Positions 37,357 to 45,926 of a stretch of DNA of 64,000 nucleotides are shown piece by piece. The DNA comes from CBDFKF01 sp965248765 (GTDB lineage: Bacteria; Pseudomonadota; Alphaproteobacteria; VGEJ01): positions 620,001-684,000 of the forward strand of contig CBDFKF010000004.1 in assembly GCA_965248765.1 (NCBI GenBank), written 5' to 3'. The notes under the pieces were generated by a model. The model was not told where the DNA came from, did no database searches, and saw only the letters and a program-made list of their open reading frames with translations. Made by a program: the position numbers and the translations under genes. Position 1 is the stretch's first letter; the number at the start of each line of letters is the position of its first letter.

Positions 37357-37560
37357 GTGAGCACGGCCCTTACCGTCAAGCAGGTAGCCGAGCTGCTGAA
37401 CGTCAACGAACGCACGGTTTACCGTATGGCCAACCGGAACGATCTGCCGGGCTTCAAGGTAGCCGGTAGTTGGAGATTCAAGCCTTCGGACCTAGAGGAA
37501 TGGATCGACCTACAGAAACGGGCTGCCGCGGATCGAGCAACTGAAGGAAATAGGGCTTGA
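37357..37560 (+). CDS. Excisionase-like HTH protein (MerR/Xis superfamily)
   Basis: The product is a 67-residue winged HTH: LTVKQVAELLNVNERTVYRM and then LPGFKVAGSWRFKPSDLEEW are the hallmark of the helix_turn_helix_17 type (excisionase/DNA-binding). The GTG start follows GAGG. Such small proteins bind at mobile-element ends or control nearby genes. It looks intact while the adjacent integrase is dead. Type I restriction loci sometimes carry a gene of this type just before hsdR, as here. Confidence 0.85.
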   Translation: MSTALTVKQVAELLNVNERTVYRMANRNDLPGFKVAGSWRFKPSDLEEWIDLQKRAAADRATEGNRA

Positions 37561-37654
37561 GCAGCCTGAATATCAGAACCTCTGCCTGGACCACCGTTAT
37601 CGATGAGGAAGGCATGCGTCTCCGGATGCTGGCGCGGGCGCGAGACTGATCGCC

Positions 37655-40126
37655 ATGGACATGAGGAGCCTCAGCGAACGCGACATCTGCACCAAGTTCA
37701 TTACGCCTGCCCTACGCAAGGCCGGGTGGGACGAGATCACGCAAATCCGAGAGGAAGTGAGCTTTACCAAGGGCCGCATCATCGTGCGCGGCAAACTGGT
37801 CAGCCGAGGCAAGGGCAAGCGGGCCGACTATATCCTCTATTACAAGCCTAACATCCCCATCGCCCTGATCGAAGCCAAGGACAACACTCATGCCATCGGC
37901 GACGGCATGCAGCAGGGGCTGGGCTACGCCGAGACCCTGAACATTCCCTTTGTGTTTTCCTCCAACGGCGACGGCTTCGTCTTTCACGACCGGACGGGCG
38001 CGAGCGACGAGCGGGAAACCACCCTCAGCCTCGACGCCTTCCCACCGCCGGAAGAACTGTGGGCACGTTACCGTGCCTGGAAAGGGTTGACGCCCGAGGC
38101 GGCGGCCGTCGTCCTTCAGGACTACTTCGACGATGGGGGCGGTAAGGTCCCGCGCTACTACCAGGTCAACGCCATCAACGCCGCCATGGAGGCCATCGCC
38201 AAGGGCGACAACCGCATCCTGCTAGTCATGGCCACCGGCACCGGCAAGACCTACACCGCGTTCCAGATCATCTGGCGGCTTCGGAAGGCCGGCCGCAAGA
38301 AACGCATCCTCTTCCTAGCCGATCGCAACGTGCTGGTCGATCAGACCATGGTCAACGACTTCCGGCCTTTTGGCGCGGCGATGGCCAAGCTGTCGACGAA
38401 AGCCAAGACCATCGAACGGGCGGACGGCTCGGTGGAGGACCTCACCGCCGCCATCGACGGAAAGCGGCGCATCGACACCGCTTACGAAGTCTATCTCGGC
38501 CTTTATCAGGCGATCACCGGGCCGGAGGAACGCCAGAAGATTTTCCGTGAGTTTTCGCCAGGCTTCTTCGATCTCATCGTGATCGATGAGTGCCATCGCG
38601 GCAGCGCCGCCGAGGATTCGGCCTGGCGGGAGATCTTGGAGTATTTCTCATCGGCCACGCAGATCGGCCTCACCGCCACCCCAAAGGAGACCAAATACGT
38701 CTCCAACATCCACTACTTCGGTGAGCCCGTTTACTCCTACTCCCTGAAGCAGGGCATCCGCGACGGCTTCCTCGCGCCCTATAAGGTCATCAAGGTCCAT
38801 ATCGATCGCGACGTGGAAGGCTACCGTCCCGAGACGGGTCAACTCGACCGCGACGGCAACGAGGTCGAGGACCGCATCTACAACACCAAGGACTTCGACC
38901 GCACGCTGGTGTTGGACGACCGAACCAAGCTTGTTGCCCGGAAGGTCACGGCGTTCCTGAAGGAAAGCGGAGACCGCTTCCAAAAGACGATTGTCTTTTG
39001 TGTCGATCAGGAGCATGCCGCCCGCATGCGCCAGGCGCTCATCAACGAGAACGCCGATTTGGTGGATGGAAACCACCGCTACATCATGCGCATCACCGGC
39101 AGCGACACCGAGGGCAAGGCACAACTGGGCAACTTCATCGATCCGGAGTCAAAATATCCCGCCCTGGTCACCACCTCGCGGCTGCTGTCGACCGGCGTCG
39201 ATGCTCAGACATGCCGGCTCATCGTCCTCGACCGTGAAGTCGGCTCGATGACCGAATTCAAGCAGATCGTCGGCCGTGGGACCCGGGTGCATGAGGACAC
39301 CCGCAAGTTCTACTTCACCCTGATAGATTTCCGAGGCGCCACCAGCCATTTCGCCGATCCGGAGTTCGATGGCGAGCCGGTTCAGATTTACGAGCCCGGC
39401 GACGACGACCCCATGACGCCTCCCGACGATATTCCGCCAGCGGACGATGATGACGACATACCGCCGGAACCGGGCGATGACGAAACCATCGTTGATGGAC
39501 CTCCGGACGTCATCCCGCCATCCCCGGGCGGTCGTACCCGAAAGATCTATGTCGACGGTGTGAGCGCAACGATCATTGCCGAGCGGATCGAGTATCTCGA
39601 CGAGAACGGCAGGCTCGTCACCGAGACGTTACGCGACTTCACCAGGAAGGCATTGAAGAAGCGCTTCGCCAGTCTTGATGACTTCCTCAGGCGCTGGAAG
39701 TCAGCCGAGCGCAAGCAGGCGGTTGTCGACGAGCTGGCAGCCGAGGGCTTGCCGCTCGACCCGATCGTCGAGGAACTGGGCAAGGACCTCGACCCCTTTG
39801 ACCTCATTTGTCATGTCGCTTTCGATGCCAAACCGCTGACCCGGCGTGAGCGCGCGGATAACGTCAAGAAGCGCGACGTGTTCACGAAATACGGCCAGCA
39901 AGCGCGTGCCGTGCTGGATGCCCTTCTCACGAAATACGCCGACGAGGGCATTCTGAATCTCGATGATGCCAACGTCCTGCGCATCTCACCCTTCACCGAA
40001 CTTGGAACGCCTGTGCAACTTGTCAGGGCCTTTGGCGACCGCCAATGGCCGACCAGCTCCGCCCCAAGGCGCCCAAGCTGGCAAACCTCATGGACCAAGC
40101 CGAGCCCGACGTGCTGGCCTATATGA
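37655..40126 (+). pseudogene. hsdR: Type I restriction enzyme R subunit, 3' end replaced by transposase sequence
   Basis: Order of domains: nuclease (ADYILYYK, then IALIEAK near residue 70), ATP-binding MATGTGKTYTAFQI near 192, DECH box in IVIDECHRG, GLTATP, helicase C-terminal FCVDQEHAARM and QIVGRGTRVHED, then an acidic Asp-Pro linker (about 580-625) and a C-terminal domain. Native sequence ends near LVRAFGDRQ (about 40044), where an IS256-type transposase begins in another frame. Some 25 terminal residues are lost. No hsdM or hsdS lies in the window, so it is an orphan and cannot restrict alone. Confidence 0.85.
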
Positions 40127-40461
40127 GCTTCCCCAAGGAGCACCGCACCAAGCTCCACTCGACCAATCCCCTGGAGCGCCTCAACGGCGAGATCAAGCGC
40201 CGCACCAACGTCGTCGGCATCTTCCCCAACGAGGCCGCCATCACCCGACTGAGCGGCGCTATCCTCATGGAGCAGAACGACGAATGGGCGGTGCAGAGGG
40301 CGCGCTACATGACCCTGGAAACCATCGCGCCGGTGAGCGACAATGCCCTCATCAAGATGCCTCCCGAGGCCGCTCGAGCGATCCGGCTCAGCCCGCCGGA
40401 CACCGCGACCCGCTCGCGGCTCTTACACCACGTCCCGGGACACGATCGGACTCCCCGTTGA
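40045..40461 (+). pseudogene. IS256-family transposase, C-terminal fragment
   Basis: ADQLRPKAPKLANLMDQAEP, then HSTNPLERLNGEIKRRTNVV and GIFPNEAAITRL are hallmarks of the last third of mutator-type (IS256) transposases, including the catalytic Glu region. The N-terminal two thirds are absent; the join to hsdR is at about 40044. The element's right end should be close to 40461-40500, but I could not define an inverted repeat. Confidence 0.82.
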
Positions 40462-40462
40462 A

Positions 40463-40481
40463 GTGTCAGATTTCTTTACAC
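40463..40481 (+). promoter_or_regulatory. Upstream activator site 1 (19 bp)
   Basis: GTGTCAGATTTCTTTACAC has outer arms GTGT/ACAC and shares GTGTC and CTTTACAC with the site at 40565. It is about 175 bases upstream of the sigma-54 -24 element. It is probably an enhancer for an NtrC-type activator. Confidence 0.6.
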
Positions 40482-40564
40482 CCAATGACGCGTCGCAAGC
40501 AGCCGCCAACCCGCAGAAACGGTAGCGTTTGGCTCACAGCGCTGGGGAAGCGCCCCGTAGAGCG

Positions 40565-40583
40565 GTGTCGGTAGACTTTACAC
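40565..40583 (+). promoter_or_regulatory. Upstream activator site 2 (19 bp)
   Basis: GTGTCGGTAGACTTTACAC has the same length, ends and arms as site 1. It lies about 70-90 bases upstream of the sigma-54 promoter, the usual place for an enhancer. Confidence 0.6.
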
Positions 40584-40654
40584 CTCGCCATTAACTTCAC
40601 CGCGAAAAATCGAAAAATTCCCTAAGTCGTTGAAAGTACACTTTGTACTCGCGT

Positions 40655-40670
40655 TGGCACGGAGGTTGCC
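40655..40670 (+). promoter_or_regulatory. Sigma-54 (RpoN) promoter of the PEP-CTERM gene
   Basis: TGGCACGGAGGTTGCC matches the -24/-12 consensus TGGCAC-N5-TTGC, with exactly ten bases between GG (40656-40657) and GC (40668-40669). Transcription should begin near 40681, 80 bases before the start codon at 40762. Confidence 0.75.
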
Positions 40671-40761
40671 TAAATCCCATTGGGGTCAACGATCGCGCTC
40701 TCCGCGGCCGCGATCCTCAGGTCGCATATCGCCGCGGGGGACGAGGGGCCGGAGAGATGCG

Positions 40762-41739
40762 ATGCGCAAACATCCTAGTCTCACGCGCGCTGCACGCGCA
40801 CCTGTTGGCACAGCTTTATTGCTCCTTGGGCTTTGCTGTGGTTCAGCCCAAGCAGTACCGCTGAATCCCAGCGACTTCGCCTCCCTCGGCGCGTTTCCCG
40901 GGGCCGGCGCGATAAATACCGACACCCTGACTTTCGGCGCCTTCACCGGTGTAGCGTTCGACCCCGGCAGTGGCGCGCTCGAGATCGCGGTCTTCACCTT
41001 TGATGGTGGCGCCAGCCTCCCAAGCGGCGAGGTCGTGACCGCTGGCCGGCCGCGGCCTCTGGCATTGTTGTTTCAGGGAAGCTTCACGCTGAGCGGCACG
41101 ATCGACGCCAGCGCCCCGAGCGGCTTCACGGGCGGCCCTGGCGGCGGCCGCGGCGGCAACGGCGGTCCCCTCGGCCCCTACCCTCATGATGGAGTGGGCA
41201 CCGGCGGCGGCACGGGCGGATCCGAAAGTGCGTCGGTTGGCGGGGCCGGCAGCGGCGGCGGCGGCTTCGGCACCGCGGGCGCCGGTGGCGGCGCCGGAGG
41301 GACCGGCGCTCCGGGCGGCAGCGGCTACGGCGATCTTACGCTCATTCTCGAAGGGGGCAGCGGCGGCGGCGTTCTCCTGCATGCCTTCGACGTAACCCTC
41401 AATGCCGCGGCGCTGATCAGCGCCGACGGCGGCGACGGCGCCTCGGACACTCTGTTCCCGAACCGCGGAGGATGCGGCGGTGCCGGTCGCATCCAGGTCG
41501 TGACCAACACCGCCGGCAGCTTCTCCAACGCCGGCACGGTCGAAGCGCTGACCGGAAGCTTCAAAGGCGATTGCATCGACGACGGGGCGCTAGCTCTTGC
41601 CTCGAGCCCGGATATCGGCGAGCAACCGTCCGGCGGGCCACCGCCGGCGCCGGGGATTCCCGAACCCACCACCTTGGCCCTCTTCGCCTTCGGTCTTGCC
41701 GGGCTCGGGCTTGCTGCGAGGCGGAGGCGCCTGAACTAA
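40762..41739 (+). CDS. Glycine-rich PEP-CTERM sorted protein
   Basis: The product has a signal peptide (GTALLLLGLCCGSAQAVPL), a beta-type domain, then a long Gly-rich region (about residues 120-220, units such as GGTGGSE and GSGGGGFG) and the sorting tail PEPTTLALFAFGLAGLGLAA with terminal RRRR. Exosortase would cut at PEP and move the protein to the cell surface or matrix. No exosortase gene lies here. The ATG follows GGAGAG. Control by sigma-54 fits the known PrsK/PrsR-RpoN scheme. Confidence 0.88.
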   Translation: MRKHPSLTRAARAPVGTALLLLGLCCGSAQAVPLNPSDFASLGAFPGAGAINTDTLTFGAFTGVAFDPGSGALEIAVFTFDGGASLPSGEVVTAGRPRPLALLFQGSFTLSGTIDASAPSGFTGGPGGGRGGNGGPLGPYPHDGVGTGGGTGGSESASVGGAGSGGGGFGTAGAGGGAGGTGAPGGSGYGDLTLILEGGSGGGVLLHAFDVTLNAAALISADGGDGASDTLFPNRGGCGGAGRIQVVTNTAGSFSNAGTVEALTGSFKGDCIDDGALALASSPDIGEQPSGGPPPAPGIPEPTTLALFAFGLAGLGLAARRRRLN

Positions 41740-41814
41740 CCAGCGACGATACCTGCGTCCACAAGAGAACGACCGGCTACGGCTTATGGGCGCGGAGAGG
41801 CGGCGAAGCGGTAA

Positions 41815-42621
41815 CTATCGATCCAGCCTGGCCTCCTCAACACCACGTGTTGGCATCATATCAGCCGGGGGATCATCGGCGGCCACGGGCACCCCGCCGA
41901 TCTCGCGCACGAGCTTGGCGCGGATGGCCTCGGCGAAGGCGTCGTAATCGGCGGCGGTGATGACGAACGCCGATGGCCCCTCGATCACCGTTTCGGGATA
42001 GTAACGGTCGAGCCGGCGGTACTCGTTGAGGATGGCGAGTCCATTGATGGTGATGCCGGCCGCCACCGCGCGTTCGCGAGCCCACGAAAGCGACACGCCT
42101 TGGTTGCTCTCGCCATCGCCCGAAATATCGATGATGCGCCGGTTTCCCTCCAGGGTGTTGGTGTCGAGCAGCCGGATGGCGAAGGCGATCGCTGCACCAA
42201 TGGCGGTTTCCCCGGCGACGTGATATCGCGGCATGGCGGCCAGGCGCGTTGCGAACGCCTGGGCATGCGCCGCGCTGTTCAGCGTCGTCCAATCGAGCGC
42301 CAACCGATTCTGTCTGGCTGAAGACCACTGTGTGACGCACACGGCGATGCCGGCCTGCCCGACCGCCTCGATCGCGGTCACGACTCCGGCGCTGCGAAAC
42401 GCATCGGCGAATCCCTTCACCTGTAGGGCGTACTCACCCCTATCGACGCTGGGCGATGTATCGATGGCGAGGACGAGTTCCAGGTCCACTGGCTGCGCCA
42501 GCGCGTCCGCAGTTGTCAGCGACAACACCAAGACCACGGCGCGCAGCGCCGTCCGGCACGCTGCCGCGGAGATCGGGAAGGCTCGATGTAGCGGGCCACG
42601 CACGCCAGTCCGGCGCGTCAT
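41815..42621 (-). CDS. DUF1194 protein, von Willebrand type A domain, exported
   Basis: This is a third member of the family at 17-18.5 kb: metal-site motif AIDTSPSVDRGEY (DxSxS kept as DTSPS), RRIIDISGDGESNQG, TINGLAILNEYRRLDRYY and KLVREIGG. A signal-type segment (LRAVVLVLSLTTADALAQP) precedes it. The ATG at 42621 overlaps the stop of the upstream SDR as ATGA, so translation is coupled. The protein is likely periplasmic or surface-bound; its partner is unknown. Confidence 0.82.
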   Translation of the reverse strand: MTRRTGVRGPLHRAFPISAAACRTALRAVVLVLSLTTADALAQPVDLELVLAIDTSPSVDRGEYALQVKGFADAFRSAGVVTAIEAVGQAGIAVCVTQWSSARQNRLALDWTTLNSAAHAQAFATRLAAMPRYHVAGETAIGAAIAFAIRLLDTNTLEGNRRIIDISGDGESNQGVSLSWARERAVAAGITINGLAILNEYRRLDRYYPETVIEGPSAFVITAADYDAFAEAIRAKLVREIGGVPVAADDPPADMMPTRGVEEARLDR

Positions 42622-43373
42622 TTGCCGACGGTGCTGCCACCGTCGATCTGCCACGTCGCGCCGGTGACATAGCTCGCATCCGCCGATGCCAGATAGGCGA
42701 TGACCCCGGCTACCTCCTCCGGCGTGGCGGCGCGCTGCATCGGGTAGTACTCTCGTTTCGCCTGCAGCGCGGCCTCTGGATCGGAATAGAGCTCAATGGC
42801 GTTTCGGTGCATGTCGGTATCGACGACCCCAGGGCAGACGCAGTTGATGCGCACCTGCGGTGCGAGTTCAAGCGCGAGCGAACGGCTGAAGTTGATGACG
42901 GCCGCCTTCGAGCCGCAGTACATCGAGGCCGTCCGCTGGCCCATCATCCCGGACTCCGAGGCGATGTTGACGATGTTGCCACCGCTCACGCGCAGCGCCG
43001 CGATGGCCGCGCGGGCGCAAAAATAAGCGCCCTTGACGTTGACGTCGTAGATGACGTCCCACGCCGCCTCGTCCGCGTCCTCGAGCGTCCGCTCGTGATA
43101 GACCCCGGCGTTATTGACCAGAACATCGAGCCCGCCGAGTCCAGCGATGCCCGCCCCGACCACCTCCTCGCAACCCGCGACCGTGCCGATGTGGCCCGGC
43201 GCGGCGACCGTGCGCTCGGGTGCACCCAGCTCCTCGATCGCCTGGGCGACACCCGCTGTGGTCGTGCCATTCACGGCAACATGAGCACCTTCGTCGAGGA
43301 AGATCCGGGCCGCCGCCCTGCCGATCCCGCGCGTCGAGCCGGTGATGAGTACCCTGGTTCCCGAAAATCGCAT
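42618..43373 (-). CDS. Short-chain dehydrogenase/reductase
   Basis: A 251-residue SDR with TGSTRGIGRAAA near residue 12, NNAGVY near 87, Ser in NIASESGMMG, YCGSK near 152 and the end TWQIDGGSTVGK. The sequence VNGTTTAG after strand 2 suggests NADP rather than NAD. It ends within the start of the DUF1194 gene (ATGA). It is divergent from the phospholyase-kinase operon over 155 bp. Confidence 0.85.
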   Translation of the reverse strand: MRFSGTRVLITGSTRGIGRAAARIFLDEGAHVAVNGTTTAGVAQAIEELGAPERTVAAPGHIGTVAGCEEVVGAGIAGLGGLDVLVNNAGVYHERTLEDADEAAWDVIYDVNVKGAYFCARAAIAALRVSGGNIVNIASESGMMGQRTASMYCGSKAAVINFSRSLALELAPQVRINCVCPGVVDTDMHRNAIELYSDPEAALQAKREYYPMQRAATPEEVAGVIAYLASADASYVTGATWQIDGGSTVGK

Positions 43374-43528
43374 TCCGTTCTCCCCGCCACGCCGGAAGAC
43401 GCCCGGCTCATCGGTCGCCGATCAAACAGTATAGGGCGATGGTTTATTGCGGGAGCGAAGCATACGCGCCCAGTTCCCTGCGCTGACCTGGCCTACGCCA
43501 GACCGGCGATCTCGGCTAAAGTCTCGCC

Positions 43529-44779
43529 ATGGCAAACGATGCGCTTCTCGACCGCCGGCATCGGCTACTCGGCGCCGCCTCGCCGCTCTTCTACGAGCGG
43601 CCCTTGCACCCCGTGCGCGGTGAGGGCGTGTGGCTGTTCGACGCCGACGGGCGGCGCTATCTCGATGCCTATAACAACGTGCCCCATGTCGGGCATTGCC
43701 ACCCGCATGTGGTGGACGCTTTGTCGCGACAGGCAGCGACGCTCAATACACACACGCGCTATCTGGATGAGACCATCCTCGACTATGACGAGCGGCTGGT
43801 CGCGACGTTCGACGACGCCCTCTCGATGGTCCATCTGTGCTGCTCGGGCACCGAGGCGAATGAGCTCGCGCTGCGCGTCGCCAAGGCGTGCACGGGCAAC
43901 GCCGGCGTCATCGTCACGGACTACTGCTATCACGGAAACTCCAAGACGATCGCCGAGCTCTCGACCGGCTATTTGGGGCCTGAGGGCCTGGGCGAGACCG
44001 TGCGCACCTTCACCGTGCCGGACCCCTACCGCGAGGAGCAGGACGCGGGGGGCGTCGAGGCGGCGATCGCCTCGCTCGCAGATGCAGGCTTGAAGCCGGC
44101 GGCGATCCTGTTTGATACGGTGTTCGCGACCGAGGGTCTGCCCGCTCTGCCGCCAAGCTATGTGGCCAATGCGGTCAACCAGGTGCGCGCCGCCGGCGGG
44201 CTCTACATCGCCGATGAGGTGCAGCCCGGCTTCGGCCGCACCGGCGATAATATGTGGGGCTATCAGCACTACGGCGTCGTGCCCGACCTTGTCACCTTGG
44301 GTAAGCCGATGGGCAACGGCCATCCACTGGCGGGCGTGGTCGGCCGCGCTGAGCTGATCAATGGTTTCGGTGACCGCGCGATGTACTTCAATACGTTCGG
44401 CGGCAACCCGGTCGCCTGCGCCGTTGGTCTCGCCGTGCTCGAGGTTATCGAGCGCGAGGGCCTGGTGGAAAACGCCCGCATCGTCGGCGAGCACCTGCGC
44501 GCAGGCTTGCGCGCGCTGTCGCAAAAGTACGCGATCATCGGCGATGTGCGCGGGCGCGGACTGTTCTGCGGCGTCGAGATGGTTGAGGACCGCGCCAGCA
44601 AGGCACCGGCCACGCGGGCCACGCGCGCCATCGTCAACGGCATGCGCGAGCGCGGCGTTTTGATCAGCACGACCGGGCGCCATGAACAAATCCTCAAGAT
44701 CCGCCCGCCCATGCCATTCTCCACCGAGAACGCCGATCTCCTACTCACGACGCTCGACGAGGTCGTCGACGCGCTGTGA
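43529..44779 (+). CDS. Class III PLP enzyme, phospholyase-like (ETNPPL/PHYKPL type)
   Basis: The 416-residue protein matches animal ethanolamine-phosphate and phosphohydroxylysine phospholyases: NNVPHVGHCHPHVVDAL, NTHTRYLDETI, CCSGTEANELALR, the cofactor Asp in YIADEVQPGFGRTG and the Schiff-base Lys in TLGKPMGNGHPLAG. Those enzymes split a phosphorylated amino alcohol to an aldehyde, ammonia and phosphate. The next gene is a small-molecule kinase that could make the substrate. The stop overlaps its start as GTGA, so the two act together. Confidence 0.85.
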   Translation: MANDALLDRRHRLLGAASPLFYERPLHPVRGEGVWLFDADGRRYLDAYNNVPHVGHCHPHVVDALSRQAATLNTHTRYLDETILDYDERLVATFDDALSMVHLCCSGTEANELALRVAKACTGNAGVIVTDYCYHGNSKTIAELSTGYLGPEGLGETVRTFTVPDPYREEQDAGGVEAAIASLADAGLKPAAILFDTVFATEGLPALPPSYVANAVNQVRAAGGLYIADEVQPGFGRTGDNMWGYQHYGVVPDLVTLGKPMGNGHPLAGVVGRAELINGFGDRAMYFNTFGGNPVACAVGLAVLEVIEREGLVENARIVGEHLRAGLRALSQKYAIIGDVRGRGLFCGVEMVEDRASKAPATRATRAIVNGMRERGVLISTTGRHEQILKIRPPMPFSTENADLLLTTLDEVVDAL

Positions 44780-45795
44780 ACTTCTATCGCCTCTCGGCAG
44801 AAGAGCGCGCCGTGCGGATGCGGGCACTCGGCGTCGAGGCGCTCAAGCGGTGGGACGCAGCCGACGACCAGGAGCCGGAGCTCGTCAAGCTGCGCGAGAA
44901 CGCGGTCTTCAAGGTGCAGGGCCCGGGCGGTGCGCCGGCCGCGCTGCGGATCCATCGCCACGGCTACCACACCGATGCGGAGCTTGATTCCGAGCTCATC
45001 TGGATGGCGGCGCTGCGCGAGGGGGGGATCGGTGCGCCGCGCATCGTGCGGCCGCGCTCAGGTGCGCTGTTCGAGACCGTCGCGCATGAAAGTGTGCCCG
45101 AGCCGCGCCAGGTCGACATGCTGGAATGGCTCGACGGCGAGCCCTTCGGCTCGGTCGAGGAGGGCCTGAGCGGTGCCGTCACCGATCTCGCCGACGCGTT
45201 CGCCAAGGTCGGCAGCCTGGCGGCGCGTCTGCACAACCACGTTGCCACCTGGCCGTTGCCGGCCGGCTTCACCCGTCACGCCTGGGACCTCGACGGATTG
45301 ACAGGCGAGGCGCCGTTTTGGGGACGGTTCTGGGAGCTTGGCGGCCTTAGCACCCCGCAAAGGAAGCTGATCGAGGCGGCGCGGGACCGCACGCGGGGCG
45401 ATCTGATCGCATACGGGCAACGGCCTGAGACCTACGGCCTGATCCACGCCGATTTCAACATGGATAATGTCCTGATCGACGGCGACGAGGTCAGGGTGGT
45501 CGATTTCGACGATGCCGGCTTCGGCTGGCACCTGTTCGATCTCTCCACCGTCTCTTGCTTCCTGCACAGCGAAGCGGAGTTCGATGTTGTCCGGCAGTCC
45601 GTGATCGACGGCTACCGCCGTGAGCGCCCCTTGCCCGATCACGAGCTCGAAGCCATGCCGCTCTTCTACTTGCTGCGCGGCTTCACCTATCTCGGCTGGG
45701 TCCACACCCGCTACGAGACCCGCACCGCGCAAGTGATCGAGCCTAAGGTGATCGCGCTGGTCTGCCGGCTCGCCGAAGATTACATGGCCGGATGA
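44776..45795 (+). CDS. APH-fold small-molecule kinase (hydroxylysine kinase-like)
   Basis: A 339-residue phosphotransferase with the catalytic loop YGLIHADFNMDNVLI near 221 and the metal Asp in VRVVDFDDAGFGWHLFDL near 240. The N-lobe has the Lys-like position in ENAVFKVQ and AALRIHRHGYH. This fold covers homoserine, choline and hydroxylysine kinases. Coupling (GTGA) to a phospholyase suggests a kinase/lyase pair like HYKK and PHYKPL, acting on 5-hydroxylysine, ethanolamine or a related amino alcohol. A relic of its 3' end lies at 47079-47163. Confidence 0.82.
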   Translation: MNFYRLSAEERAVRMRALGVEALKRWDAADDQEPELVKLRENAVFKVQGPGGAPAALRIHRHGYHTDAELDSELIWMAALREGGIGAPRIVRPRSGALFETVAHESVPEPRQVDMLEWLDGEPFGSVEEGLSGAVTDLADAFAKVGSLAARLHNHVATWPLPAGFTRHAWDLDGLTGEAPFWGRFWELGGLSTPQRKLIEAARDRTRGDLIAYGQRPETYGLIHADFNMDNVLIDGDEVRVVDFDDAGFGWHLFDLSTVSCFLHSEAEFDVVRQSVIDGYRRERPLPDHELEAMPLFYLLRGFTYLGWVHTRYETRTAQVIEPKVIALVCRLAEDYMAG

Positions 45796-45864
45796 ACCGG
45801 ACGCCGCCGCCGTGATTGGCAGACCTCGGGGTGCCGGCGGCCAAGTTGCAACCCATTGATTACT

Positions 45865-45899
45865 CGGGACAAATATAGTAGTCGTCCCTGATAGTCCCG
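45865..45899. promoter_or_regulatory. Inverted repeat upstream of the ketopantoate-reductase-like gene
   Basis: CGGGAC (45865-45870) and GTCCCG (45894-45899) are complementary across an AT-rich 23-base loop, 28 bases before the gene start. It may be an operator; no regulator is nearby. Confidence 0.3.
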
Positions 45900-45926
45900 G
45901 CGAAATTAAACCAGAACGAGTGGATC

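Noticed and set aside
41100..41400. Gly-rich stretch as a separate collagen-like or silk-like gene
   Set aside because: It is in frame within the PEP-CTERM protein, between its signal peptide and sorting tail.
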